The position numbers were made by a program, and so were the translations under genes. A stretch of 64,000 nt of DNA from Capitella teleta (lineage: Eukaryota > Annelida > Polychaeta > Capitellidae), in the NCBI GenBank assembly GCA_000328365.1, contig KB291799.1, positions 101,753 through 165,752 of the forward strand. Direction: 5' to 3'. The notes beneath the pieces are model-generated. The model was not told where the DNA came from, did not search any database, and saw nothing but the letters and a program-made list of their open reading frames with translations. This document shows positions 1 to 11,267 of this stretch, piece after piece (the first letter of the stretch is position 1; each line of letters begins with the position of its first letter).

Positions 1-1125
1 CACCACCACCACCACGACACAGGAATTGCTATCAGGATTTTTGACAGCAGAATGACACGGTATCATATGATACGAGGCAGCTGCACGAGGATGCATGTTG
101 CATACACACGCTCACGATTCAGGGGTCAGGGCAAACGGTGGAAAAAAAATCCACTGCATCAACTCAACATGAATGACTTCTCTTCATGGCTAAGCATAAT
201 TAATTAGTTAGTTAAGATAACATTAATTTAATTAATATGCAATGCTTTCTTGTTTGACAGTTTGCTTCCGAATCAAGAAAATGTTACATTGCTATTATAA
301 TCAAATTTAAAGCAGACAAATACTTGTCCTTTACTGAAGTCTATCACCACGAAGAACTTTGGGATTTAAAAGCTAATATCAGTCAATATGAAGAGTGAGG
401 AACCATGCTGATTGTGGCGGACATTAATGATATCAATATTAGAAAAGAGAACCCGAAAGGATATCACGAATGAGAGAAAGCAAAGGGAAACATCGATAGA
501 TAGTCACTAGTAAGTATAATGGGTATACTTGCTCTTCTCACGAGTCGTTTGAAAGTCGGCTGGGGCGAGTGACGTCATGTGAAATCGAGTGAAATGGATG
601 TACCAAAAATTGGGGTGAGTTTTCATCGGTGTGTGCCGGGGCATTTTTTTTTTTTTTTTTTTTTTTTTTTCAGTAGCGCCGGAGACCAGTGAAATCCAGA
701 ACAAGACACAGTGGCGCGAATTGGAGGTACGTTATGATCTGTACCGCTACTTTGATTGCAATCCATTCGCAAACCACATTTCGCTGTTTGTGATGCGATC
801 AGGAGGACAGTTCTCAGCTGTTTTTGTGATCCTCGTCTGGACTAATTAACATTAATTAATTCATTTTGAACGAATATCATTCAAACTTTGGTGTTTGTCT
901 AATTATGTGATTATTCAGGTATCTAATTATTTCCTCAATTTGATTTAAACAAACAAACAAAAAATATTTTCATAATGCTATCGATAACCTTAGGTAATTT
1001 GTATCCTCTAATATCGCTCACGAGCTCCTGTCTCTCAGTCTAAGTCTTGACTTGAGTCTTGAATCGGTGCTGCGCTAGTTTAATTTAGGACATATTCACT
1101 GATATTTAACTTTATGATAGAACCC
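1..1125. other. Non-coding sequence, no gene seen
   Basis: AT-rich sequence with a (CAC)n start, a run of about 26 T at 644-670 and AAC-rich low complexity near 945-960. Short reading frames here are not supported by homology or splice sites. It may include distal promoter sequence of the carrier gene that starts at 2021. Confidence 0.6.
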
Positions 1126-1736
1126 TTAGGGGCACTTGCCGAATCAACCCGGACCCCAATTTCTGCAATTACGGGGAGGATCCCCCATCACATCACACTT
1201 AAAAAGGGCGCTAGGATTTTTTTGGGGTATAGAAACAAAAATGGGGAATGTTTTTTGGGGGAAAGTTAGCAATTTGTGTTTGCTGTCACCTCTCTTCTAC
1301 TATTCACCTGCATCTCTCTCTTCGCTTTGCTTGAGAAGTGAGGTTATTTCGGTGGTTACACAAATGGTTATTTAAGTTACTATTGGAATGGTTGATTTCA
1401 TTCATGCCGTGGACTAGCATGGGAATATTGACCGCCAATCACCGACAACCATTTTACTTGATTTCGCTTGATGTGTATCCTTACGGGTTGTCAATCATGG
1501 CTTTGCGCCAATGGTTATTTCGGTGGTTACACAAATGGTTATTTAAGTTACTATTGGAATGGTTGATTTCATTCATGCCGTGGACTAGCATGGGAATATT
1601 GACCGCCAATCACCGATTCCAAAGACCCCTCACCGCTATGCGGCTCGATCCCTATCCCTGGATCATCGATATGTGTATTTGTTAAGAATAATATGTGGTT
1701 TGTTCGTATATGTTGAGGGACTATTTCATGTGTGCG
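1126..1736 (+). repeat. Dispersed repeat, copy 1 (second copy at 53930-54205)
   Basis: The stretch from GGCACTTGCC near 1131 shares ordered blocks with 53934-54205: CCCGGACCCCAA, TTCTGCAATT, TAAAAAGGGCGCTA, ATGGGAATA, TTCCAAAGAC, GGATCATCGA and GGTTTGTTCGT. Both copies have the same orientation. Copy 1 is longer because it carries an extra middle part with a 104 bp direct duplication (1342-1445 and 1513-1616). No transposase, tRNA head or clear terminal inverted repeat is visible, so the class (SINE-like or non-autonomous DNA element) is undetermined. That it is a repeat family rests on two copies only. Confidence 0.75.
1342..1616 (+). repeat. 104 bp direct duplication with 67 bp spacer
   Basis: The 104 bp from GGTTATTTCGGTGGTTAC to CCAATCACCGA occur at 1342-1445 and again at 1513-1616, offset 171 bp, apparently without differences. 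Near-identity suggests a recent duplication inside the repeat copy. Confidence 0.9.
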
Positions 1737-1772
1737 TAGTATGTGTTGAAAGGTTTTTTTCAACACATACTA
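1737..1772. repeat. Perfect 15 bp inverted repeat, 6 nt loop
   Basis: TAGTATGTGTTGAAA (1737-1751) and its exact reverse complement (1758-1772) flank GGTTTT. It lies exactly where similarity between the two dispersed repeat copies fades, so it may be a terminal structure of that element or an unrelated hairpin. Confidence 0.85.
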
Positions 1773-2020
1773 TGTAGTGATACAACAATGGTGGATTATC
1801 GTTGATTTAATGTTAGTTCATTGTGAAACTACTTATTTAGTTGGATGATGAGTCCTGATTCAGTTATTTACCCTCTGTCGCACCTCCCATTATTGAGTAA
1901 ATGGTAATCTTGGGTCTAAAGGCAAAATCTAATTATATTATTTGAAACTAAATGATAATTCGTTCAATTCCAGCAGATCCTCTTCATACTCGCGTGAACC
2001 CCAAACAGTAGGCCATCGCC

Positions 2021-3095
2021 ATGTCTTCCTCCATGGAATACGACATGGCCACTGTGCCAGTGGTGGAGTTCCACATGCTGAACCTTAAGAAGTATGTTCC
2101 CTTGACTGCACTGAGCGGATTCTGCGTGCGTGGCATTCTGTATCCATTCACTCTGATCAAAACCAGACTCCAAGTGCAGAGAAACAACTCCATGTACACA
2201 GGGACCTATGACGCTTTCAGTAAGATCATAAAAGGAGAAGGCGCTGCTGGCTTGTATCGTGGATTTTGGCTCAGCAACTTGATGGTTTTCTCACAGATCT
2301 CCTACATCACTACGTACGAGGGGGTTCGGCATTATTTGAAGGAAAACACTCCCTTCACGAACACTTACTGGCGTTCACTCATAGGTGGCGCTTGTGCTTC
2401 GCTAGTTGGCCAAACTTTTATGGTCCCTATTGATGTGATCTCTCAGCATCTGCAAATGCTTGGTCTGCAAGAAGCCGGCGCCTCAGTCGCCGGTCGCAAC
2501 CTGTTAACCCTCCCGCCAGGAGCAGCAAGAACGCGTTTTGGAGCCACAAACGCGATTATATCCGCCGTGTACCGCAGGGATGGCATTCGTGGTTTCTACC
2601 ATGGCTATGGAGCGTCTCTCATGGTATACGTTCCCAACAGTGCTTGCTGGTGGCTTCTGTATGATTTCTACAATCGTGAGTCTCATTCCTCTTGAGTCAT
2701 TCATTCATGGCATTATCTTCAAACAGGGCAACTAGCGGCTATTTCGCCTGTGTGGGTCCCTCGTCTCGCTCTGCAAGTGATGGCTGGTCCAATGAGTGGC
2801 ATCACCATCACGTGCATCACAACTCCCTTGGATGCTATAAGAGCTCGTGTCCAGGTAAGTCCAGCTTTCTCATCTTGAGTGGGATTTATTTTTGGTTTGG
2901 CTTTAGGTTGAGAATTTGCCGTACGGATACGTTGCCCGATCGTTGTGGAAGGAGGAAGGAATGTGGATCTTCACGAAGGGTCTCTCCGCACGCCTTGTGT
3001 CCTCAATTTCATTCTCGTTTTTCATTATTTTAGGATACGAAACTGTGAAACGTTGGAGTTTGAAAGAGGAGTATAAGCACATGGTGCGATGGTGA
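2021..3095 (+). CDS. SLC25A44: SLC25A44-like mitochondrial carrier, three exons
   Basis: Exons 2021-2675, 2727-2854 and 2907-3095 give 323 residues; introns are 51 and 52 bp with GT..AG ends. The protein is a mitochondrial carrier of the inner membrane with three repeats of two helices. Signature pieces are PFTLIKTRLQVQ in repeat 1, VPIDVISQHLQM in repeat 2 and PLDAIRARVQ in repeat 3, the order and wording of the SLC25A44 group (human protein 314 residues). SLC25A44 is known to import branched-chain amino acids into mitochondria; that role here is inferred. The start sits in a good context (ATCGCCATGT); a second Met at residue 5 is an alternative. An acceptor-like TTCCAG at about 1970 may end a 5' UTR intron. 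Confidence 0.93.
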
Positions 3096-3191
3096 TAGGC
3101 TATCGTATAAATATATGTTTCTTGTTGATAATTTTGCCATAATCAATGCGAAATCCTATCTTTTGCTAATTTCAAATATTTTCTTAGATGA

Positions 3192-3197
3192 AATAAA
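3192..3197 (+). terminator. Poly(A) signal AATAAA of the carrier gene
   Basis: AATAAA about 100 bp after the stop codon at 3095, followed by a T/G-rich stretch. Confidence 0.6.
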
Positions 3198-3199
3198 GT

Positions 3200-6161
3200 T
3201 GTATTGTTACATTCCTGTTATAAAATCTTAAACATGAGTGGTTTCAATGTTCTATATACTGAATGTACCAGTAGATGAGGTCAATGCATTAGCAGCATTA
3301 TTCCGTCTTAAATTACAGAATTTCTCTTCAAATATTTTGTTTATTTCTTTCAATGGACCCAACAAATTTATCAGGTTCAAATTTTACATTGTCTGATTTT
3401 CATTGTAGGTCTTTGTTCTTTTGAAAGGTGGTAGAGCACATATTGTTTCAATGAAGCTTTGATTGCATTCAATTTTCTTCATGAGAACTCAATTAATTAA
3501 ATATCCTTTACGAAGAGAGAAATTTTAATTTCAAAAATTGCACTGCTACTATTTTAAAGCACGCAATTTATTTACAAGCACAGGATTTTCCCTCATTTCC
3601 TGTTCCTCAACGCAGAAGGGCTTCTGCTGTTTTAACTCAGGAATCTTTCGCTTGTAGATTCACGCTGCAATGCTGTTTGAATTTATTGCAATGTTTGCTG
3701 CATTTTATGCCATTGATTCTGTTGCATAATTATGTCCTCATTATCATACAACAAATAATGCTGTTCTGATCTGTTTTCTTAAAATTATGAATCTTTTTTC
3801 AGCATGTGATTTTGCCAAACCAGTTAATAAGTTAACCAAAAACCTTCTGTGATTTTTCCTGAATCGACAAGGAGCAGTATTCTTAAAAAAAAACACCATT
3901 TAACTAATCTGGTTTCACTTCAGTTACGATTGTTACATGCTGTACGAGTTTTCTATAAATTTTGCCATTCGACCGTCTCTTCCCTAATGATCCTTTTTAT
4001 GTCATTGCTTGACCCACTTTTAGCTGCACTTTTAAGGACGCCCATCACACAAAAAATAATCTCAGTTCTATATATGTCAAATTTACTCCTAAATGCACCC
4101 CCATCCTCTTTTCAGCATTACTTATTTTCACAAGCACTTCTACGTAATCGTATGGAACACTTTTTTTCTGTCATGGTTCACTGATAATTCTCAGATTTTC
4201 TGTGCAAAACTTTTCCCCTCTTACTCTTAAGAGTTTTGCTGTGCTGTGCACTTGGCCTGTAATTAATTTTTGTGCGATTAATCAGTTAATTTGTGGTTGT
4301 GGGTCAGAACACAAACCAGAAACTCATGAGGTGATAAAAGTGTTATTTAAATGAGGGATGATGTCATCCAACGGGGACGCTTCATGTCAATTATGTAACG
4401 TGCATGCATGTCTCGTGTGAGCTCTATTTTTAACTGATTTAGGATGAATTCTGCTAATAATGGAATAAATCTGTTTTTCAATTGGCTTCTGTTCTTTTGG
4501 TTGAAGTGTTTGTGTGGGTTTTAAACAAGTGGTCATTTCCAGTACTTATATATCATTATTCAGGATTAATCAGTATGTTGGTGTGAGAGGTCACTATATC
4601 ACTATTATATTTATTCGTTACCGTTGTATGAAGGGTGCGCACATTAAATAACGTCAAAAAAATCAATAAAACACTTCCAATATGGATTTGACTTTTATTC
4701 GAGGCATACAAATGAGGCAGGGCAAAAGAAAGAAAATTACACAAGTACATGTAATTTATCAATTATCGATATCTGAGAGAAAAAAAAAAAAAAACATAAG
4801 TTTACATTGGATTTTCCTTGCAATAAATTAAATGGACATAGGTAAGGGATAACAGATATCTTATTAGAAAGAAGCAAAAAAAAATCTATTATGAACTAGA
4901 TGTTTTGGGTAGAGCTATACAAATTGATCTTAAAAGGGAGTTCTTTAGCTGGTGCAGATAGACGTGAAACTAAACTGAACACATGAAAGATAAAGATGAA
5001 AATAATATTTTTGTGCCAACATAAACCAAGGAAAGCAAGATGTCTCTCAATCTCACATGATCAGATCACTGCGAGAACACAATAATTGCACAAGCGTCAG
5101 ATATAAAATTAGATTAATAAATAAAATAGTGCTAAATAATACATTAATAAGGTATATGGCATAATTAGTAGTATCCTAAAATCATTGTATTATGACACTG
5201 TCGACGCTATGTAATGGCACCAATTTTGGCTCAAGTACGGAATGTGAAATACCTGAAATCATAACGTATCCTCAATCATAATGCATTAACATGTTTGTGC
5301 TCAGGTTGGCACGCAATATTACTTATATTAGAACTTGATCACGCGAGGATACACATAACATGAAGAGAAGCGTGAAAATGATTAGTTGATTTGATTCAAA
5401 GAGGTCAAGTCAGATCAAATGATTATAGTCCTTTTATGTGCGGACTGAGAATTGAGAAAGTAAGTTGGTACGTTTTGATTAAGAATGACGTTATGATCCC
5501 GTTCAACCACTGGAAACCGACGATTCCCCGTGGCCATGTGTGCATGCACTTACAACTTAGCAGCTGGAAATTTCACAAAGTAAATTATTAAAATGTTAGC
5601 ACCAATACATTTGACAATTGTACATGCAGATTGTGACTGAATGCATTTTTCTAGAGTCCCTCGAAAGTTCAGATCATTCACTAATAATTATTTTCTGAAA
5701 TCAAAATCTACAATTTCACCCAATTGTCAATTTCACGCATTGCTTTCGATCCCAAACAGAAGCATACATCGGAATGCTGAGAATGTATAAAAGAGTATTC
5801 GCTTCAACTGAGCGGAGATTCGATGGATTCGAACATCCGACATGCCACAGGCGCCATATTGATATCCTGATTGGCGCCATTTTTGGTAGTGACTGACGGC
5901 GTCGCTTTTGGAACCTGTCGCTTAGAGGCAGCTAAATAAGCCGACGGGAAAATCGATGACAGGCAACCGGGGGATGGATGGATAATCTCGGGCAATGTTT
6001 ACATTCCAGGAGCTCGTTCTCTGCCTTCTTCATCCCTCTACAGCCTCATACGTAGGTTCCCTAATCCGGAACAGCGTTCGCGCATTTCAAATGTGACACA
6101 AGGGAGAGTCACATGATATCGTACGGGTATTGCAGCGATCACAGAGTACAGTCACAACCGG
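3200..6161. other. Intergenic, no gene seen
   Basis: AT-rich sequence between the convergent carrier and ShKT-type genes. A 111-residue open frame at 3849-4184 has no recognisable domain and low-complexity composition, and is not called. Near 5848-5880 GGCGCCAT occurs twice within 30 bp. Nothing else supportable. Confidence 0.6.
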
Positions 6162-8189
6162 TTAAGAGGAAGTCTTGCAAATGCAAGGAATCTGAAAGAG
6201 AGCGAAAATGAGCACTGTTGCCAGGACAACGTACGGCGCTGGATTGACGCCATCCCCATCCACTGCCTCTAAGTCATCCTCTGTCCGATTGGCAGGGACA
6301 GGAGGCGGCTTCGTCCTGAGATCGGAAGGGTCCGTGTTGCTGGGCGGATTGATCTCAGGCAGATGACCTTCCTCTGGAGGACTCTCGCTCTCCTCATTGC
6401 TGTCCCTAAGCCTGCGCTTGGAGAAGGTCACCAATGGATCGAGTCTTGAGTTGCGAATGCGGCGTCGCACGGCTTCGTTGCACTCATTGCCCGCCAGCAA
6501 ATAGAACACGGAACGCGGTCTCCTGGGAAAGACCCAGCAGAACAATTTGTCCTCAGCTGTGTTGGTCGCTTGTACCACAACGACCAGGTCTTTGTACTGG
6601 GTGCGCACCGACTCCATGCAGCTGAAGAGCGTAGACGGCAGTTGGCTGGCGGCGCTACACTGGTCGCTAAGCACGACCTGCATGCTGTTGCCATCGGCCG
6701 TCTCTTGCACAGTGCTGCCCATGCACTCCGTGCCGTCCTTGAAGGTCGCCACGAAGTTGCGCATCGCATCGGGAATCTGGCAGCTGACGGCACTGGCTTC
6801 GTCCTTGGCGAGCAGAATGCGAGCGTTCTTGCTGCGATACTTACTATCGAGGAAGGTTCGCTCGTGATCGTATGTGAAGTGTGTACAGTCGATGGGTTCA
6901 TCAATAGAAGACGTGAAAGGCCAGCGCAATGTCTGGCTCATTTTGAGACGCATGACGTTGTTTGAATGCTGGGCGATTTGAGCGCAAGTGTAGCGAGGTT
7001 TGCAGCCGTTGTGGAACTCCGCCACCAACATCTGGTCGTGCGTCGTCTTGTCGCTGGAGGTTGGAGTCGTGTCCCAATCCACGCAGTAAAACCTCTCCTC
7101 CACTTGACCATGCATAGTCAGCGTGGATGAATCAGCGGTCATCGCTGGTGACTCCAGACGGTTGCCGTCATACCAGGTCCCCTGCCAGTCCGTGGGAAAG
7201 GCGCAGACGTTGGGCCGAGTGGCGTTGCACAGGCCGCATGTCCTGGAGCAGGTTAGCGCCATCTGGGAACCTGAAGTACATGGTTCCCTCCAAACTGAGC
7301 ACACTTCGTAGTCATCCACACACAAGGAGGACACTGGGCGAACTGAGTCACGCACCATGTCAAGGCGGAGGTAGTTCTGGCTGCTAGTGACTGGACTGTC
7401 AACATCAGCCACAAGGTCTTTGAAGAGGTAAGCGGTGAAGCTCTGCCCTGTGAGCACAGTGGGGAAGCGCATCAGCCACATGTACTGCGGCATCATGTCA
7501 TGACGCAGCAGCATGAACGTGTATGGACCTTCCTGCCAGTTGGCTAAACAGATGGTGCGCTGGGTGAAGTACATATACAAACTGTCGGGTACGCAAGATT
7601 GCTGACGGAAGTAGAAGAACAAGCCTTCTCCCCGCATGCACTCGCTCTCCAATCGTGTCTCGCCGTGGTAGCCATCGCAGACACCTTGCTGGTAGAGTTT
7701 GTCATAGATTCGGATGCTAAAGCCTCCTTCCAGGGCACACACCTGCTCATCACTAGCCACGTGGGTTTTATCAATGAGTAGCCAAGGGTCAAGGTTCATT
7801 GCACTGTCAGTACACAGTCCATTGCTCATACGTTTGCTTACAGTAGCACTGCGTATCTGCACGACATTATCGCTGCGTTGGACGAACTCGACGCACGTGT
7901 ATCTCGTTCCCTGCTGGCCGCTCTCCTCGTGGGCCACCATGAAACGGTCCTTGGCCTGCTGCTGCAGACACACCCAGGCGAATGAATTCGCCGAGCTGTC
8001 GGTGGCCGTCGACCGCAGAGTGTTGCCCTCGACGGTCAACTGCAGGGTGATCTCCGTGTGCTGCTCCTTGATGCGACCACGCCAGTCTCGCTGAGTATTG
8101 TTGGTGTGCATAAATGCTGGGAATTGGCACGCCTCCGCTGCCAGAAGAGAGCACAGAACGGTTGAAATCGCGACGATGATACGCGCCAT
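6162..8189 (-). CDS. Secreted/membrane-anchored Cys-rich protein, tandem A-B-ShKT-A-B
   Basis: Single exon of 675 residues, unusual beside the many-exon neighbours. Residues 1-20 are a signal peptide ending before CQFPAF. Two kinds of module alternate: A1 about 21-150 and A2 about 329-469 (shared pattern CxFP, W.G, a YCVxW or WVCLQ segment, Y[TC]C..[IV].[QR]), and B1 about 151-285 and B2 about 470-575 (CALE/CQIP start, C.SLY/CMES, FCWVF). Between the pairs, residues 290-321 hold six cysteines spaced C-x6-C-x6-C-x9-C-x3-C-x2-C ending TCSRTCGLC, a ShKT-like module. A Pro/acidic linker follows, then a hydrophobic segment 652-669 and a short CKTSS tail, giving type I membrane or GPI attachment. 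From memory this layout resembles invertebrate proteins with the uncharacterised DUF7042-7045 domains. Function unknown; extracellular location is inferred. Confidence 0.9.
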   Translation of the reverse strand: MARIIVAISTVLCSLLAAEACQFPAFMHTNNTQRDWRGRIKEQHTEITLQLTVEGNTLRSTATDSSANSFAWVCLQQQAKDRFMVAHEESGQQGTRYTCVEFVQRSDNVVQIRSATVSKRMSNGLCTDSAMNLDPWLLIDKTHVASDEQVCALEGGFSIRIYDKLYQQGVCDGYHGETRLESECMRGEGLFFYFRQQSCVPDSLYMYFTQRTICLANWQEGPYTFMLLRHDMMPQYMWLMRFPTVLTGQSFTAYLFKDLVADVDSPVTSSQNYLRLDMVRDSVRPVSSLCVDDYEVCSVWREPCTSGSQMALTCSRTCGLCNATRPNVCAFPTDWQGTWYDGNRLESPAMTADSSTLTMHGQVEERFYCVDWDTTPTSSDKTTHDQMLVAEFHNGCKPRYTCAQIAQHSNNVMRLKMSQTLRWPFTSSIDEPIDCTHFTYDHERTFLDSKYRSKNARILLAKDEASAVSCQIPDAMRNFVATFKDGTECMGSTVQETADGNSMQVVLSDQCSAASQLPSTLFSCMESVRTQYKDLVVVVQATNTAEDKLFCWVFPRRPRSVFYLLAGNECNEAVRRRIRNSRLDPLVTFSKRRLRDSNEESESPPEEGHLPEINPPSNTDPSDLRTKPPPVPANRTEDDLEAVDGDGVNPAPYVVLATVLIFALFQIPCICKTSS

Positions 8190-9295
8190 GATGAAGGAAA
8201 GCAGCGAATGGTCAGCTCACCATTTCCTCACTGGTTCATAAACTGCGAAAGATATAAAAAAAATAATGAAGATGTATATCATACATATATATACGAAATT
8301 TACACCTATACACGTCTCCCCATTGCAAGACATGCTAAAGGTTCCTACGCAATTTCAAAATGGAGGGCGGTGATACATGTATCATGAGACCGGGAGTGCC
8401 TACGAACAACATCCATAACTCGTCATCGCGGAACAAAATGGCCTCGACGGGCCAGGCATACGATCCCCTCGAGGAGCCTATCCAGAGACCATGCAGATAC
8501 GTCATGGGCCGCCGTCTCTAATAGCGGCGAGGCAAGAGAGCTGTCTCCTTGGCGTCTGCGCACGCCGCAGAACCATAAACATACACGTATGTCAGAGAAG
8601 AAAAGTGTTCATCTTGGCTAAGGACGATGCTCCAGCAGATAACGACATCCAACGATAATGAGCAAGGCATCTTGCGAGAGATAACCACTGGGCGTGATGT
8701 TCAACAGAGAGACGCGGATCGGAGAGAGAGAAAAGCGACTCCCCAACCCCCTGGCAATCGTCTGCCCGTCTGTGATGCCTAATTAATGGATTCGCTCGTT
8801 CGTAACTTCGTAGTGACCCATCGTGGGGCTAATAATATGCGCTCACTGAAATGCCCGCACGAAGATAGTGGCGCTGATGTGAACCGCTTTCCATGCACGT
8901 CGCCGCTATGCTGTTCGTCGATAAGCCGACGTTGACACTTTCGGGAGATGAGAACAGCGAGGACCTCCTTCCGCTCACCCAAAAGCCCCCATCACTATGC
9001 AGGCGACAAGGTGTTTATTACAACAGGTGAATTCCGCGAAGAACCTCCTCGCCTTCGTCTGTAGGGGGATTTAAGGGGTCGTTGAGGTGATCAAGCAAAC
9101 GGGCAACGGGTTCCAGATAGCACACGCTAAAGACTCGTCAATGGCTGCTCCGTAACGAAGACGGACGGGACGCTGGATCAGAGGGTGGCACACCGCAGCT
9201 AGCGACGACTCCATCGCATCCCCCGTGACCATCATGGGCAATCTGCAACAGAGCCTCGGCATCTCGCTCGAAGTGATCCGTAGGGATTCCGTCCT

Positions 9296-9335
9296 CAGCC
9301 AGTCAAATCTCACTCGCGTGAGATTTGACTGGCTG
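9296..9335. repeat. Perfect 18 bp palindrome with 4 nt loop
   Basis: CAGCCAGTCAAATCTCAC (9296-9313), loop TCGC, then the exact reverse complement to 9335. No T-run follows, so there is no sign of a Pol III stop. Confidence 0.9.
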
Positions 9336-9976
9336 TACACGGCCATCACGAGAAGAAGCGAGCATACAGTGACAAGCACGGAGCGCCGTCTCGTGGCTGA
9401 TGGAGGCAAAATAATTATGATGCATTCCGCAGCCAATGGTTGGTGACAACCACGGCGCTGAGATCAATGGTCTGCTTGCCAAAATGAAGTCCATGGCAGC
9501 TAATGTGAGTGCAGTGTCCGAGAAAAGCTCTCTGTGCACACCTCATGCGACGGGATCAAGCGCTTGATCAGAGCAATGGATACTTGATCAAATCATGCGA
9601 TGCCCGCACTTGCGGTGGCTCCCAGCTTGTCCATCCATCTTATGCTAGACTCATATCCTGAGTATGTCACCCGCTCCATTCAAACGCACCGAATCAATAT
9701 ACATCAGCGCAGTTCCGTCATTCAATTTGCTTTCCCGTCTCCTTATTACATCTTGGGTGAAAATATAAGACTTTTCATCGATATAGATGTTTACAATAGC
9801 GTGTCCCTTGAGGAGGAATCGCTGACGAAACGTGTCGGGGAAGAAAGAGGGAACGAACTGGGGAGATTCACCGGGATCATCTCCCGAGTATTCAATCATA
9901 TTTGCAATGCAAACAAGATGAACGAGAACCACAAATAAAATTCAAGTGCAAGTGAGAGTACTTTTCCTATTGCAAA

Positions 9977-10041
9977 GGAGGGAAAAGAGATTCCTTCAAT
10001 TGTGGGTTATGCCCAAAGGGAAGGAGTTCTCTTTCCCCTCC
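9977..10041. ncRNA. MicroRNA-precursor-like hairpin (candidate)
   Basis: A 65 nt foldback. GGAGGGAAAAGAGA (from 9977) pairs with TCTCTTTCCCCTCC (to 10041) with one mismatch; then TCCTTC pairs with GAAGGA; then TGGG with CCCA around a TTATG loop. Size and shape fit animal pre-miRNA, but no expression or conservation can be seen. Confidence 0.35.
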
Positions 10042-11184
10042 GCTATGGGGTAATGGATACTTTATATTCACTCCAGAGTCCGCAAATGGTTTCTGCAATG
10101 CACGCTTTATACCAAACGGACCTGCAGACTTATGAATATTGGATTTCATAACGTTTGATACGAAAGACGCAAAGAGCTGTTGGCATATTGCAAGATGGCG
10201 ACATCAGTCGAAGGAAACTACAGTGTCAGTCTGTGACTCAGTGGGACATTGAAGGTGATTTTTAATCAAGTACAAAGGGTAGCTTTTTTCAGCTCGTGGG
10301 ACCTGCTATAGATGACAAATCACGGCGGAGTCATAAGGCCTGGCTTCATTACAATGCATAAGACACGGGTCGGCGTTTGTTGCAGATTATGCAAGGGTTG
10401 CGCCGCCCGAACGACTGTCCTCAGACTAAACAACATTCATGGTGATGTCAGAGAGGACACCGTACCATCCATCACATTTATCTGACAACAATATTCCACT
10501 CGCTATTACATAATGATGAATGTTCGCGAGTACAACCCCTATTACTGAAGCAATGGATAAACAGTATGGCGGACATAGCTGGTAGCATTCGTGGCGGTAT
10601 TATTTCTAATAGGAGCTATTAAGACTGGAGATGGGCCCATTCAGGACAGATTTCTATGCCACGGTGCATGCACGGAAAGCTACAATTAAGAATGGGCTAA
10701 ATTTATGTCCTCTCCTGCATTAGTGCAGGGTAATTTATCATGTAGGCGGACAAAGGATTCAATTATGACTGGTTAATCAGGTATGACCGGCACATTCACT
10801 GTGTGATTTCAACACAGTAATAATGTCTGCACTCGGAAGAACACCGACATGAGCTGTAATTTGCACCGTCTTTCCAGAAAGGTCTCAGGGTGACGTGGAA
10901 AGCAAAGCCTCGACGGCGATCATCTCATCCCAGGCATGAAATATGACCCTAGGGATGCATCACGTGAGCTTGCTTATCAGTCGAACAACAAAAGCAAGTC
11001 CCTTTATCAACTTCAGAACGACAAAGAAGCAGTGAAATCGGGCAAATACCAAACAGCGAGGGAGATCTTACATCATGCAAGTGGACCCTTCGGCAGTCGA
11101 GCCTCTTCTTAAAATCATGTCCTATTGTTGTGCAAAATTAGCGCGGATTTCTCTTGTGATATGCCACACCTTGCGTGCTTGTAC

Positions 11185-11267
11185 AGAGTAATGATTCAGT
11201 CCAGACCTTCTAGAAAGCAATGCTATAGCATGCTATATATATAAGGTATGGACTGAATCAGTGCTCT
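11185..11267. ncRNA. MicroRNA-precursor-like hairpin (candidate)
   Basis: An 83 nt foldback. The 18-base arm TGATTCAGTCCAGACCTT pairs with AAGGTATGGACTGAATCA with one mismatch; the stem extends outward through AGAG/CTCT with one wobble and one mismatch, and inward through ATGC/GCAT to a TATA loop. Two arms of about 22 nt with few mismatches and a short apical loop are the shape of a pre-miRNA. A short MITE relic is the main alternative. Confidence 0.45.

Noticed and set aside
1338-1685. Repeat-containing 115-codon frame
   Set aside because: Open only because it spans the duplicated 104 bp block of a dispersed repeat; not a gene.
3849-4184. 111-codon plus-strand frame
   Set aside because: AT-rich intergenic sequence, no domain, no splice or poly(A) context.
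5820-5900. Possible tRNA on the minus strand (GGATTCGAAC near 5827)
   Set aside because: B-box-like only; T-stem does not pair and no A box at proper distance.
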